Shown: piece after piece, positions 51,755 through 60,174 of the stretch
How positions within the stretch are numbered: position 1 is the first letter of the stretch
How the letters are laid out: every line of letters begins with the position of its first letter
Assembly: GCA_031286585.1 (NCBI GenBank)
Contig: JAITUC010000040.1
Location: forward strand, 1 to 64,000
Source of the DNA: Delftia acidovorans
GTDB lineage: Bacteria > Pseudomonadota > Gammaproteobacteria > Burkholderiales > Burkholderiaceae_C
Direction: 5' to 3'
DNA: 64,000 bases
Notes under the pieces: model-generated
What the model was told of the DNA's origin: nothing
What the model saw: the letters and a program-made list of their open reading frames with translations, nothing else
Databases searched by the model: none
Translations under genes and position numbers: made by a program

Positions 51755-53746
51755 ATGACCACGCGCAGAAAAGTCCTGGGCTCCGCCGCCACCCTCGCCA
51801 TGGGTGGACTGCTGGGTTGCACCACCAACGCTCGCCAAGGAGCCTCCATGTCCGATTCCACGCCGGAAGTCATCTTCCACAACGGCCGCTTCACCACGCT
51901 GAACAAGTCCCAGCCCACCGCCTCCGCCGTGGCGGTGAAGGACGGCCGGTTCATCGCCGTGGGTTCGGACGCCGAGGTGCTGGCCCTGGCCGGCAGCGGC
52001 ACGCGCCGTATCGATCTGCAGCGCCGCAGCGTGCTGCCCGGCCTGTTCGACAACCACACGCACGTGATACGTGGCGGCCTGAACTTCAACCTGGAGCTGC
52101 GCTGGGACGGCGTGCGCTCGCTGGCCGACGCCCTGGACATGCTCAAGCGCCAGGTGGCCATCACGCCTGCGCCGCAGTGGGTGCGCGTGGTCGGCGGTTT
52201 CACCGAGCACCAGTTCGTGGAAAAGCGCCTGCCCACCATCGACGAGATCAACGCCATCGCGCCCGATACGCCGGTCTTCCTGCTGCACCTGTATGACCGC
52301 GCCCTGCTCAACGCCGCCGCGCTGCGTGCCGTGGGCTACACCCGCGACACGCCCCAGCCCGCAGGCGGCGAGATCACGCGCGACGCCAACGGCAACCCCA
52401 CGGGCCTGCTGCTGGCCAAGCCCAACGCCACCATCCTCTACAGCACGCTGGCCAAGGGCCCCAAGCTGCCGCTGGACTACCAGATCAATTCCACGCGCCA
52501 CTTCATGCGCGAACTCAACCGCCTGGGCGTGACCGGCGTGATCGATGCGGGCGGGGGCTTTCAGAACTACCCCGACGACTACGACGTGATCCAGAAGCTC
52601 AGCGACGCCAACCAGATCACCGTGCGCCTGGCCTACAACCTGTTCACGCAAAAGCCCAAGGAGGAGAAGGCCGACTTCCTCAACTGGACGCAGAGCGTGA
52701 AGTACAAGCAGGGCAACGACTATTTCCGCCACAACGGCGCGGGCGAGATGCTGGTGTACTCGGCCGCCGACTTCGAGGACTTCCGCCAGCCGCGCCCCGA
52801 CATGCCGCCCAGCATGGAGGGCGACCTGGAGGAAGTGGTGCGCGTGCTGGTGCAGAACCAATGGCCATGGCGCCTGCACGCCACCTACGACGAGACCATC
52901 TCGCGCGCGCTGGACGTTTTCGAGAAGGTGCACCGCGACACGCCCATCGACGGCCTGAACTGGTTCTTCGACCATGCCGAGACCATTTCGGACAAGTCCA
53001 TCGACCGCATTGCCGCGCTGGGCGGCGGCGTGGCCGTGCAGCACCGCATGGCCTACCAGGGCGAATATTTCACCGAACGCTACGGCGCCCGCGCCACCGA
53101 GGCCACGCCGCCCGTCAAGAAGATCCTGGAGCGCGGCGTGAAGACCTCGGCCGGCACGGACGCCACGCGCGTGGCCTCCTACAACCCCTGGGTGTCGCTG
53201 TCGTGGATGGTCACGGGCAAGACCGTGGGCGGCCTGCAGATGTACCCCGAGCGCAACCTGCTGGACCGCGAGACCGCACTGCGCATGTGGACCGAGAACG
53301 TGGCCTGGTTCTCCAACGAGGAAGGCCTGCGCGGCCGCATCCAGGTGGGCCAGCTGGCCGACATGATGGTGCCCAGCAAGGACTATTTCGCCGTGCCCGA
53401 GGACGAGATCTCCTTCCTCACCTCCGAGCTCACCGTGGTGGGCGGGCGCGTGGTCTATGGCGCAGGCCCCTTCCAGCAGCATGACGACAACCCGCTGCCG
53501 CCGGCCATGCCCGACTGGTCGCCGGTGCGGCGCTTTGGCGGCTACGGCGCCTGGGGCGAGCCCGAGGGCGCGGGCAGGAACTCGCTCAACCCCGCACGCT
53601 ACCGCAGCCTGGCGGCGGCCTGCGGCTGCGGCACCAGCTGCGGCATGCACGGCCACAGCCATGCCGACGCCTGGGCCTCGAACGTGCCGACCTCCGACCC
53701 CCGAAGCTTCTTCGGCGCGCTGGGCTGCTCCTGCTGGATGGCCTGA
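51755..53746 (+). CDS. Tat-exported, probably lipid-anchored amidohydrolase (YtcJ-like) with Cys/His-rich tail
   Basis: A 663-residue metal-dependent hydrolase. The N-terminus has a twin-arginine start (TTRRKVLGSAA) and a lipobox-like LLGC (about 19-22), so it is expected to be a periplasmic lipoprotein. The amidohydrolase fold shows DNHTHVIRGG (HxH metal site) near residue 100, IDAGGGF, and SAGTDATRVASYNP with the late Asp. The last 43 residues are unusual: CGCGTSC, then HGHSH, then a terminal CSC, i.e. five Cys and three His. An internal ATG at 51848 would remove the export signal. Substrate unknown; it lies within the pirin-MFS cluster. Confidence 0.87.
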   Translation: MTTRRKVLGSAATLAMGGLLGCTTNARQGASMSDSTPEVIFHNGRFTTLNKSQPTASAVAVKDGRFIAVGSDAEVLALAGSGTRRIDLQRRSVLPGLFDNHTHVIRGGLNFNLELRWDGVRSLADALDMLKRQVAITPAPQWVRVVGGFTEHQFVEKRLPTIDEINAIAPDTPVFLLHLYDRALLNAAALRAVGYTRDTPQPAGGEITRDANGNPTGLLLAKPNATILYSTLAKGPKLPLDYQINSTRHFMRELNRLGVTGVIDAGGGFQNYPDDYDVIQKLSDANQITVRLAYNLFTQKPKEEKADFLNWTQSVKYKQGNDYFRHNGAGEMLVYSAADFEDFRQPRPDMPPSMEGDLEEVVRVLVQNQWPWRLHATYDETISRALDVFEKVHRDTPIDGLNWFFDHAETISDKSIDRIAALGGGVAVQHRMAYQGEYFTERYGARATEATPPVKKILERGVKTSAGTDATRVASYNPWVSLSWMVTGKTVGGLQMYPERNLLDRETALRMWTENVAWFSNEEGLRGRIQVGQLADMMVPSKDYFAVPEDEISFLTSELTVVGGRVVYGAGPFQQHDDNPLPPAMPDWSPVRRFGGYGAWGEPEGAGRNSLNPARYRSLAAACGCGTSCGMHGHSHADAWASNVPTSDPRSFFGALGCSCWMA

Positions 53747-53758
53747 GGACCACAGGCA

Positions 53759-54202
53759 ATGACGCAAGCCAGCACCCTCTCCGGCCGCCTTGCGGCCACC
53801 GCACGCCCGGTGTTCGGCAGCCAGGCCGTGCGCCTGGTGGCCTACCTGGGCCTGTGCGCCGCCTATCTGCAGGGCGGCCTGGTCAAGCTCACCGACTTTC
53901 CCGGTGCGCTGGGCGAGATGGCCCACTTCGGCCTGTCGCCGGCACCGCTGTTCGCGGTCCTGGTGATCGCGCTGGAGCTGGGCGCCTCGGCCATGATCAT
54001 CACCGGCCGGCTGCGCTGGCTGGGCGCCCTGGCGCTGGCCGCATTCACGCTGCTGGCCACCTTCGTCGCGCTGCGCTTCTGGGAGCTTCCCGCAGGGCAG
54101 GAGCGCTTCATGGCGGCCAATTCCTTCTTCGAGCATCTGGGCCTGGTCGGCGGCTTCCTGTTCGTCGCCTGGCATGACCTGGGAGAGCGCCATGACCGCT
54201 GA
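53759..54202 (+). CDS. DoxX family membrane protein
   Basis: A 147-residue protein with four predicted membrane helices. The family pattern is YLGLCAAYLQGGLVKLTDFPG, followed by FAVLVIALELGASAMIITGRLRW. DoxX-like proteins include subunits of thiosulfate:quinone oxidoreductase and membrane proteins of oxidative-stress complexes. Starts 12 bp after the amidohydrolase stop and overlaps the MFS gene start by 11 bp, indicating tight coupling. Confidence 0.88.
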   Translation: MTQASTLSGRLAATARPVFGSQAVRLVAYLGLCAAYLQGGLVKLTDFPGALGEMAHFGLSPAPLFAVLVIALELGASAMIITGRLRWLGALALAAFTLLATFVALRFWELPAGQERFMAANSFFEHLGLVGGFLFVAWHDLGERHDR

Positions 54203-55850
54203 TTCGACCCGGCCCGCAGCCACTGCCTCCGGCAGCTTCGCGCCGCTGCGCCAGCCCGTGTTCGCGGTGCTGTGGGCGGCCACGGTGCTGGGCAACATCG
54301 GCAGCTTCATGCGCGATGTGGCCAGCTCCTGGATGGTGACCGAGCTGTCGGCCAGCCCGGCCGCCGTGGCGCTGATCCAGACGGCGGCCACGCTGCCCAT
54401 CTTCCTGCTGGCGATTCCGGCCGGCGTGCTGTCCGACATCCTGGACCGCCGGCGCTTTCTGATCGGCATCCAGATCCTGCTGGCCGCCGTCAGCGCCAGC
54501 CTGCTGCTGCTGGCCCGCACCAACACGCTGACGGTGGAGTACCTGGTGGCGCTGACCTTCGTGGGCGGCATAGGCGCGGCGCTGATGGGTCCGACCTGGC
54601 AGTCCATCGTGCCCGAGCTGGTGCCGCGCAGCGACCTCAAGAACGCGGTGGCGCTGAACTCGCTGGGCATCAACATCGCACGCGCACTGGGCCCTGCGGC
54701 CGGCGGCCTGCTGCTGGCCAGCTTCGGCGCGGCGGCGGCCTACGGCGCGGACGTGGCCAGCTATGTGTTCGTGATCGCTGCGCTGATCTGGTGGAAGCGC
54801 CCCAAGGCCGAGGCCTCGGCCCTGAACGAGCAGTTCTTCGGCGCCTTCCGCGCAGGCATCCGCTATGCGCGCTCCAGCCGCGAGCTGCATGTGGTGCTGC
54901 TGCGCGCCGCCGTGTTCTTCCTGTTCGCCAGCTCGGTCTGGGCCCTGCTGCCGCTGGTGGCGCGGCGCATGCTGGGCGGCTCGGCAGGCTTTTACGGCGT
55001 GATGCTGGGCGCCGTGGGCGCAGGCGCCATCCTGGGCGCCCTGCTGCTGCCGCGCCTGCGCCAGAAGCTCGATGCCGACGGCCTGGTGCTGCTGTCCTCC
55101 GTGCTCGGCGCCGCCGTGATGGCTGCGCTGTCCACCGCGCCCCCGCAATGGGCCGCCGTGCTGCTGATGCTGGTGCTGGGCCTGGGCTGGATCATTGCGC
55201 TGACCACGCTCAACGGCGTGGCCCAGGCGGTGCTGCCCAACTGGGTGCGCGGCCGCGGGCTGGCCATCTACCTGATGGTGTTCAACGGCGCCATGGCGGG
55301 CGGCAGCCTGGCCTGGGGGCTGTTCGCGCAAGGCGTGGGCATTCCCACGGCGCTGCTGATCGGCGCGGCGGGCCTGGTGGCGATCTCGCTGGTGTTCCAC
55401 CGCATCAAGCTGCCCACGGGCGAGGCGGACCTGCAGGCCTCCAACCACTGGCCCGAGCCGCTGCTGGCCGAACCCGTGGCCCATGACCGCGGCCCGGTGA
55501 TGATCCAGGTGGAATACCAGGTGCGCCGCCAGGACCTGCCGGCCTTCATCGAGGCCATGCAGCATGTGGCACGCGAACGCCGCCGCGATGGCGCCTATGC
55601 CTGGGGCATCGCCGAGCACACGGGCGAGCCGGGCCGCGTGATCGAGTGGTTCCTGGTGGAGTCCTGGGCCGAGCATCTGCGCCAGCACCAGCGCGTATCC
55701 AGGGCCGATGCCGATCTGCAGGCCCAGGCACTGCGCTTTCACATAGCCCCCGAGCGGCCCGTGGTCCACCACTTCCTGGCGCTGGATGCCGCCAGCGCAG
55801 CGAGCGGGTCTGCGCAGCCAGACCCGCATGGGCACCCGCACACGCACTGA
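54192..55850 (+). CDS. MFS transporter fused to a C-terminal monooxygenase-like (ABM) domain
   Basis: A 552-residue protein. Residues about 15-415 form an MFS exporter of the EntS/DUF894-like group with 11-12 helices (AATVLGNIGSFMRDVASSWM; SDILDRRRFLIG as the loop 2-3 motif). Residues about 435-535 form a dimeric alpha-beta-barrel domain like antibiotic biosynthesis monooxygenases (MIQVEYQVRRQDLPAFIEAM; EWFLVESWAEHLRQHQRVS). The C-terminus is His-rich (HGHPHTH). Fusions of this kind occur in proteobacteria, but the role of the domain is unclear. Last gene of the cluster. Confidence 0.88.
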   Translation: MTADSTRPAATASGSFAPLRQPVFAVLWAATVLGNIGSFMRDVASSWMVTELSASPAAVALIQTAATLPIFLLAIPAGVLSDILDRRRFLIGIQILLAAVSASLLLLARTNTLTVEYLVALTFVGGIGAALMGPTWQSIVPELVPRSDLKNAVALNSLGINIARALGPAAGGLLLASFGAAAAYGADVASYVFVIAALIWWKRPKAEASALNEQFFGAFRAGIRYARSSRELHVVLLRAAVFFLFASSVWALLPLVARRMLGGSAGFYGVMLGAVGAGAILGALLLPRLRQKLDADGLVLLSSVLGAAVMAALSTAPPQWAAVLLMLVLGLGWIIALTTLNGVAQAVLPNWVRGRGLAIYLMVFNGAMAGGSLAWGLFAQGVGIPTALLIGAAGLVAISLVFHRIKLPTGEADLQASNHWPEPLLAEPVAHDRGPVMIQVEYQVRRQDLPAFIEAMQHVARERRRDGAYAWGIAEHTGEPGRVIEWFLVESWAEHLRQHQRVSRADADLQAQALRFHIAPERPVVHHFLALDAASAASGSAQPDPHGHPHTH

Positions 55851-55900
55851 ATCGGTGCGGCGGTAAAAGCCCGGCGCCGGCAATGTCATCCGGAGCTGCT

Positions 55901-56935
55901 ATGGTCGCCAGCCTGATGACAACCACCCCGGCCGCGCACGCGGCCGGGGCCATTGCGAACAGCGTGACCAGCGACCCCTACAAGCCCTTCTCACCCTCGC
56001 AGCGAGCTGCCGCTTTCGCCACCCCGGCCCCGGGACCTGCGCAAAGGGATTCACTGGGCTGCTCGCTGGACCGGCTGGAGCTGGACCAGGAGCTGTCGGG
56101 CACCGACGTGCATTTCCTTCGCAAGCGCAAGAGCACGGCCGCGCCGTCCCAGGTGGCCACGCCGGCCAGCGCGCGGGGCTACCTGATCGGCATCTCGCTG
56201 CAACCGGGCCACCGGCGCCGCATCTTCCATGAGGGCCGCGCCCGCATGCATGATTTCGGCACGGGCTCGGTCTATGTGCGCGACTTCGCGGAGGACTACC
56301 GCGCCGACCTGGACACGGCCTTCGACTTCGTGCTCATGGAGTTGCCGCGCCACGCCTTCGAGCACGCCACCGCCCAGCGGCCGGGCGCCCGCATCCGTGG
56401 CCTGGCCTGCGTCACCGGCATGGCCGATCCCTTGCTGCTGCACCTGGCACAGGCCCTGTCCACCGCCTTGCACCGGCCACAGGAGGCCAGCCCCCTGTTC
56501 CTGGACCAGATGGGCACGGTGATGACCACGCATCTGCTGGACCGCTATGGAGGCGCCCTGGCGGGCGCGCGTGAAGCAGGCCGCACGCTGTCGCGGCTGC
56601 ACGAGGCGCGTGCCAAGGAGATGCTGCGCAGCCGGCTGGACGGCACGGTGTCCATCGGCGACATCGCCGATGCCTGCCATCTGTCGCGCAGCTATTTCAT
56701 CCGCGCCTTCCGCGAGACCACGGGCCAGACGCCGCTGCAGTGGCTGCAGGCGCAGCGCATGTCGGTGGCGCGGGGCCTGCTGCTGGAGTCGCAGCTGACG
56801 CTGGCCGAGATCGCGACGGCCTGCGGCTTTGCCGACCAGAGCCATTTCACGCGCGTCTTCACCCAGGCCGAGGGCCGCCCGCCCGGGCACTGGCGCCGCC
56901 AGATCGGCACGCCGCCGGCCAGGCCGGCGGCATAG
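55901..56935 (+). CDS. AraC-family transcriptional regulator
   Basis: A 344-residue regulator. The N-terminal AraC-binding-like effector region spans about 55-220. The C-terminal double HTH spans about 240-335 (TVSIGDIADACHLSRSYFIRAFRETTGQTPLQWLQAQRM and TLAEIATACGFADQSHFTRVFTQAEGRPPGHWRRQ). ATG 55901 and ATG 55916 are both possible starts. It follows the MFS gene by 50 bp on the same strand and may be part of, or regulate, the cluster. Convergent with the metal-efflux regulator. Confidence 0.9.
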   Translation: MVASLMTTTPAAHAAGAIANSVTSDPYKPFSPSQRAAAFATPAPGPAQRDSLGCSLDRLELDQELSGTDVHFLRKRKSTAAPSQVATPASARGYLIGISLQPGHRRRIFHEGRARMHDFGTGSVYVRDFAEDYRADLDTAFDFVLMELPRHAFEHATAQRPGARIRGLACVTGMADPLLLHLAQALSTALHRPQEASPLFLDQMGTVMTTHLLDRYGGALAGAREAGRTLSRLHEARAKEMLRSRLDGTVSIGDIADACHLSRSYFIRAFRETTGQTPLQWLQAQRMSVARGLLLESQLTLAEIATACGFADQSHFTRVFTQAEGRPPGHWRRQIGTPPARPAA

Positions 56936-56990
56936 TCCGTCCCCGGTCGCCGGTCAGGACGGGGCAGGCAAGGCCGGGACGAGCCTGCTT

Positions 56991-57647
56991 TCAGCGGATA
57001 TCCAGCCGCTCCAGCGCCCGCACCAGGTCGGCCAGCGTGCGCACCTGCATCTTGCGCATGGCCTGCGCACGGCGCACCTTCACCGTGATTTCGCTCACGC
57101 CCAGGTCCGCCGCGATCTGCTTGTTCAGCAGGCCGCGCACCACGCCCACCACCACCTCCTGCTCGCCGGGCGACAGCGATTGCCAGCAGGCACGCAGCGC
57201 CTGTTCGCCTGCATCCAGCGCGCGGCGCTGGCGGTCCAGGGCAATGCCCTGCTGGATGGCGTCCAGCAGGTCCTGGTCGCGGAAGGGCTTGGTCAGGAAC
57301 TCGATGGCGCCGGTCTTCATCGCCTCCACGCTCATGGGAATGTCGCCATGGCCGGTGATGAAGATGGTGGGCAGCTTCAGGCCCATCTCCAGCATCTGGC
57401 GCCGGAAATCCATGCCGCTTTGGCCCGGCATGCGGATGTCCAGCACCAGGCAGGCCGGGCCTTGCGGCGGGTGCGCGGACCAGTCGCCCAGAAAGTCGCG
57501 CGTGGCGCCAAAGGCGCGCGCGCACAGACCCACCGAGGCCAGCAGGTCCTCGATGGCGGCGCGCACCGAGGCGTCGTCATCCACGATGTAGACCAGGGCT
57601 TGGGCTTCGCGCCCGGTGCCGGTTTCGGCCGTGGAGGGTTCAGCCAT
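56991..57647 (-). CDS. FixJ/LuxR-type response regulator
   Basis: A 218-residue regulator. Receiver domain: VYIVDDDASVR, phosphoacceptor D70 (CLVLDIRMPG), conserved Lys in TKPFRDQDL. The C-terminal HTH (about 157-215) is of the FixJ/NarL type (LSPGEQEVVVGVVRGLLNKQIAADLGVSEITVKVRRAQAMRKM). The end of the kinase gene overlaps its start by 8 bp. It is encoded downstream of czcB-czcA-czcC on the same strand, an unusual regulator class for metal RND operons, which normally carry OmpR-type CzcR. Confidence 0.92.
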   Translation of the reverse strand: MAEPSTAETGTGREAQALVYIVDDDASVRAAIEDLLASVGLCARAFGATRDFLGDWSAHPPQGPACLVLDIRMPGQSGMDFRRQMLEMGLKLPTIFITGHGDIPMSVEAMKTGAIEFLTKPFRDQDLLDAIQQGIALDRQRRALDAGEQALRACWQSLSPGEQEVVVGVVRGLLNKQIAADLGVSEITVKVRRAQAMRKMQVRTLADLVRALERLDIR

Positions 57648-58791
57648 GGCGCAATCCCGTGGAAGAGCCGTCGCCCGTGGCCGGGGCGCAGGCAATGGTG
57701 ATGTGAAAGACCGTGCCGCCATGCCCGTCCTCGCGGTCCGTGGCCCAGATGCGGCCGCCGTTGGCCTCGGCCATGTGGCGGCAGATGTTCAGGCCCAGGC
57801 CCATGCCGTCGGGCTTGGTGGTCCAGAAGGCATCGAACAGGTGGGTGCGGGCCAGCGGCGACAGGCCTTCGCCCGCATCGGCCACGGTCAGCACCAGCTG
57901 CTGGCCCAGGGCCTGGGTGGTGACGGTGATGCGCCGCTGCGCGGCCGGCGTGCCCTGCATGGCATCCATGGCGTTGAGCAGCAGGTTGGCCAGCACCTGC
58001 TGGATGTGCACGCGGTCGGCCCAGGCCGGCTGCAGCGCGGGCGCCAGTTGCAGGTCCAGGGCCACGCCGCGCCGGTCCAGCTCGGCGTCCGACAGGCGCG
58101 CCATCTCGCGCACGGCGTCGTTGAGGTCGAAGGACTGGCGGCTGGGCGCCTCGCCGCGCGCCATGCTGCGGATGCGGGCGATGACCTCGCTGGCGCGCTG
58201 CGCATCGCCCAGGATGCGCTCCAGCGCCTGGCCGGCCTTGGCCAGATTGGGCGGGTCCTGCGCCAGCCAGCGCTGGCATGCATTGCCGCTGGTGACGATG
58301 GCGGCCAGCGGCTGGTTGACCTCATGGGCAATGGAGGCCGTGAGCTGCCCCAGGCTGGTGGTCTGGGTGATGCGCAGCAGCTGGGTGCGCGCCGCATGGG
58401 CCGCGTTCTGGGCCGCCACCATCTTCAGGCCCAGGTAGGCCGTGATGGCGATGGCCAGGATGCTGATCACCGTGTTGATCAGGCCCGTGCGGTAGGCGCC
58501 CGCAGGCGTCAGGGCAAAGCTCAACAGGGTCAGTGCAATGCACAGGCCTGTCACGCCGATGACCACGCGCGGACTGAACCAGCGCACCGCCACCAGGATG
58601 ATGGCCGTATGGAACACGGCGGCCGCCACCGCGTATTCGGTCAGCGTATCCAGAGCGAAGATCGCGGCCATGGCGCCGCCCATGGCCGCCAGGATCAGGG
58701 CCCGGTGCCAGTATGGGAAGCGGCGCATTTCGGTGGTCATGGCATGCAGGGTGGCGAGCAGTGCGGTGAAGGCGTGTCGATTGTGTCGCAA
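57640..58791 (-). CDS. FixL-type sensor histidine kinase
   Basis: A 383-residue kinase. About four to five membrane helices (about 20-130) with little periplasmic sequence act as the input, then the kinase core: H box IAHEVNQPLAAIVTSGNACQRWL (FixL/DctB-type), N box NLLLNAMDAMQG, and G boxes VADAGEGLSP and GMGLGLNICRHMAE. I choose a TTG start at 58791 because a perfect AAGGAGG (58798-58804) lies 6 bases upstream; ATG 58740 has no ribosome-binding site. Its start is 36 bp after the czcC stop. Confidence 0.88.
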   Translation of the reverse strand: MRHNRHAFTALLATLHAMTTEMRRFPYWHRALILAAMGGAMAAIFALDTLTEYAVAAAVFHTAIILVAVRWFSPRVVIGVTGLCIALTLLSFALTPAGAYRTGLINTVISILAIAITAYLGLKMVAAQNAAHAARTQLLRITQTTSLGQLTASIAHEVNQPLAAIVTSGNACQRWLAQDPPNLAKAGQALERILGDAQRASEVIARIRSMARGEAPSRQSFDLNDAVREMARLSDAELDRRGVALDLQLAPALQPAWADRVHIQQVLANLLLNAMDAMQGTPAAQRRITVTTQALGQQLVLTVADAGEGLSPLARTHLFDAFWTTKPDGMGLGLNICRHMAEANGGRIWATDREDGHGGTVFHITIACAPATGDGSSTGLRHG

Positions 58792-58827
58792 GATATTCCT
58801 CCTTCGCCGGTCGCCTGCCGCCTGCAC

Positions 58828-60174
58828 TCAGAGCGCGGGCCTGCGTCCCACGCTCAGCTGCAGCTCCACCGTGGCCTTGGCCAGCTCGGTCTCTGCCTCC
58901 AGCGACCCCAGGTAGGCATCGTCGGCCGAGCGCTGGGCGGACAGCAGCTCCAGCAGCGAAGCCTCGCCATGCCGGTAGGACAGGCGTATGCCTTCGAGCA
59001 CGCGCTGCGCATCGCGCAGCACGCCGTCGCGGTAGCGCTGCACGTTCTCGCGCGCGGCCGCCAGGCGAAAGCGCGCGGCGCGCACATCGGCCTCGGCCCG
59101 GTTCTGGGCCTGCTGCAGGGCCAGCATGGCCTGGGTCACGGCCGCCTCGGCCTGCAGCAGGTCACCCCGGTCCAGACGCGACAGCGGCAGCGGCACGCTG
59201 ACCGATACCGACAGCGTGCGCGAGCGCCCGCTGCCATCAAACGGGTTGCCCTGGGCATCCGTGCCGCCTGCCGTGGCGGGCACGGCAGCCATGCCCACGG
59301 CCAGCGTGGGATTGACCCAGCGGTTGGCCCGGGCCAAACCCGCGTTGTCACGCGCATGCTCCAGCGCCGCCTGGGCGATGCGGACCTCGGCACGCGACTG
59401 CAGCGCCTGGCCGACCAGGGCATCGGCATCCTCCAGCCCGGCCCCCTCGGCCAGATCCATGAAGCCGCATTGCAGCGCATCGCTGGCAAAGACCTCGGAC
59501 AGGCGACGCCCCAGCGGAATGGACAGCGCCAGCCGCGAGTTCTGGGCCTCGGCGCGCGCCTGCACCACTTCGGCCTGGAAGCGGTCGCGCTCCACGCGCG
59601 ACTGCAGCCATTCCACGCCGCCGATGTCGCCGGCCTTGCGCCGCAGCTCGTTGGCCTGCACCACGTCGCTCAGCGCCTTCAGCGTCTGCTGCTTGCGCTC
59701 CAGCGCCAGCATGTCGCGGCAGGCCTGGGTGTAGTCCTGGGCGGCGTCGGAGAACAGCTGGCTGCGCACGCCTTCGAGGCCGGCCTCGGACAGGCGCACC
59801 TGGCTGCGCGCGGACTGTATGCGCGCGGCGCGCTTGCCGCCGGTCTCCAGTTCCATGCTGACCTCGTAGTTGCGCGTGGTCGGCCGGGGCTGGCCCGTGC
59901 GCACCTGCTCGCGCGAGGCGCCCAGCGTGAGGTTGGGGTCGGGGCGGATGCCGGCGATGCCGATGCCGGCACGCGCCGACTCCACGCCCTGCTCCTCCGA
60001 ACGCAGTTGCGGACTGTGCTGCTCCACGGCGTTGAGGTAGTCGGAAAACCGCAGGCCCGCGGGCGCAGCGGTGGCTTGCTCGGACTGGGCCTGGGCTGCA
60101 GCGCCAAGGCACAGCAGCAGCAGGGCCAGAGCCTGCCTGGGAAAGAAAGGGATCGGTTGCATGGCGGCTCGCAT
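58828..60174 (-). CDS. czcC: CzcC-type outer membrane factor of RND metal efflux
   Basis: A 448-residue TolC-family protein. A signal peptide (to about residue 31, AAAQAQ) precedes two repeated coiled-coil halves (RFSDYLNAVEQHSPQLRSEEQG; AEVRIAQAALEHARDNAGLARANRWVNPTL). The pattern of the segment SRTLSVSVSVPLPLSRLDRGDL is typical of CzcC. ATG 60174 overlaps the czcA stop as TGATG; an inner ATG at 60162 is also possible. It provides the outer-membrane channel. Confidence 0.92.
   Translation of the reverse strand: MRAAMQPIPFFPRQALALLLLCLGAAAQAQSEQATAAPAGLRFSDYLNAVEQHSPQLRSEEQGVESARAGIGIAGIRPDPNLTLGASREQVRTGQPRPTTRNYEVSMELETGGKRAARIQSARSQVRLSEAGLEGVRSQLFSDAAQDYTQACRDMLALERKQQTLKALSDVVQANELRRKAGDIGGVEWLQSRVERDRFQAEVVQARAEAQNSRLALSIPLGRRLSEVFASDALQCGFMDLAEGAGLEDADALVGQALQSRAEVRIAQAALEHARDNAGLARANRWVNPTLAVGMAAVPATAGGTDAQGNPFDGSGRSRTLSVSVSVPLPLSRLDRGDLLQAEAAVTQAMLALQQAQNRAEADVRAARFRLAAARENVQRYRDGVLRDAQRVLEGIRLSYRHGEASLLELLSAQRSADDAYLGSLEAETELAKATVELQLSVGRRPAL

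Noticed and set aside
50891..54676. A long minus-strand open frame across the hydrolase, amidohydrolase and MFS genes
   Set aside because: It runs opposite four recognisable genes and gives Ala/Gly/His/Arg-rich sequence without motifs.
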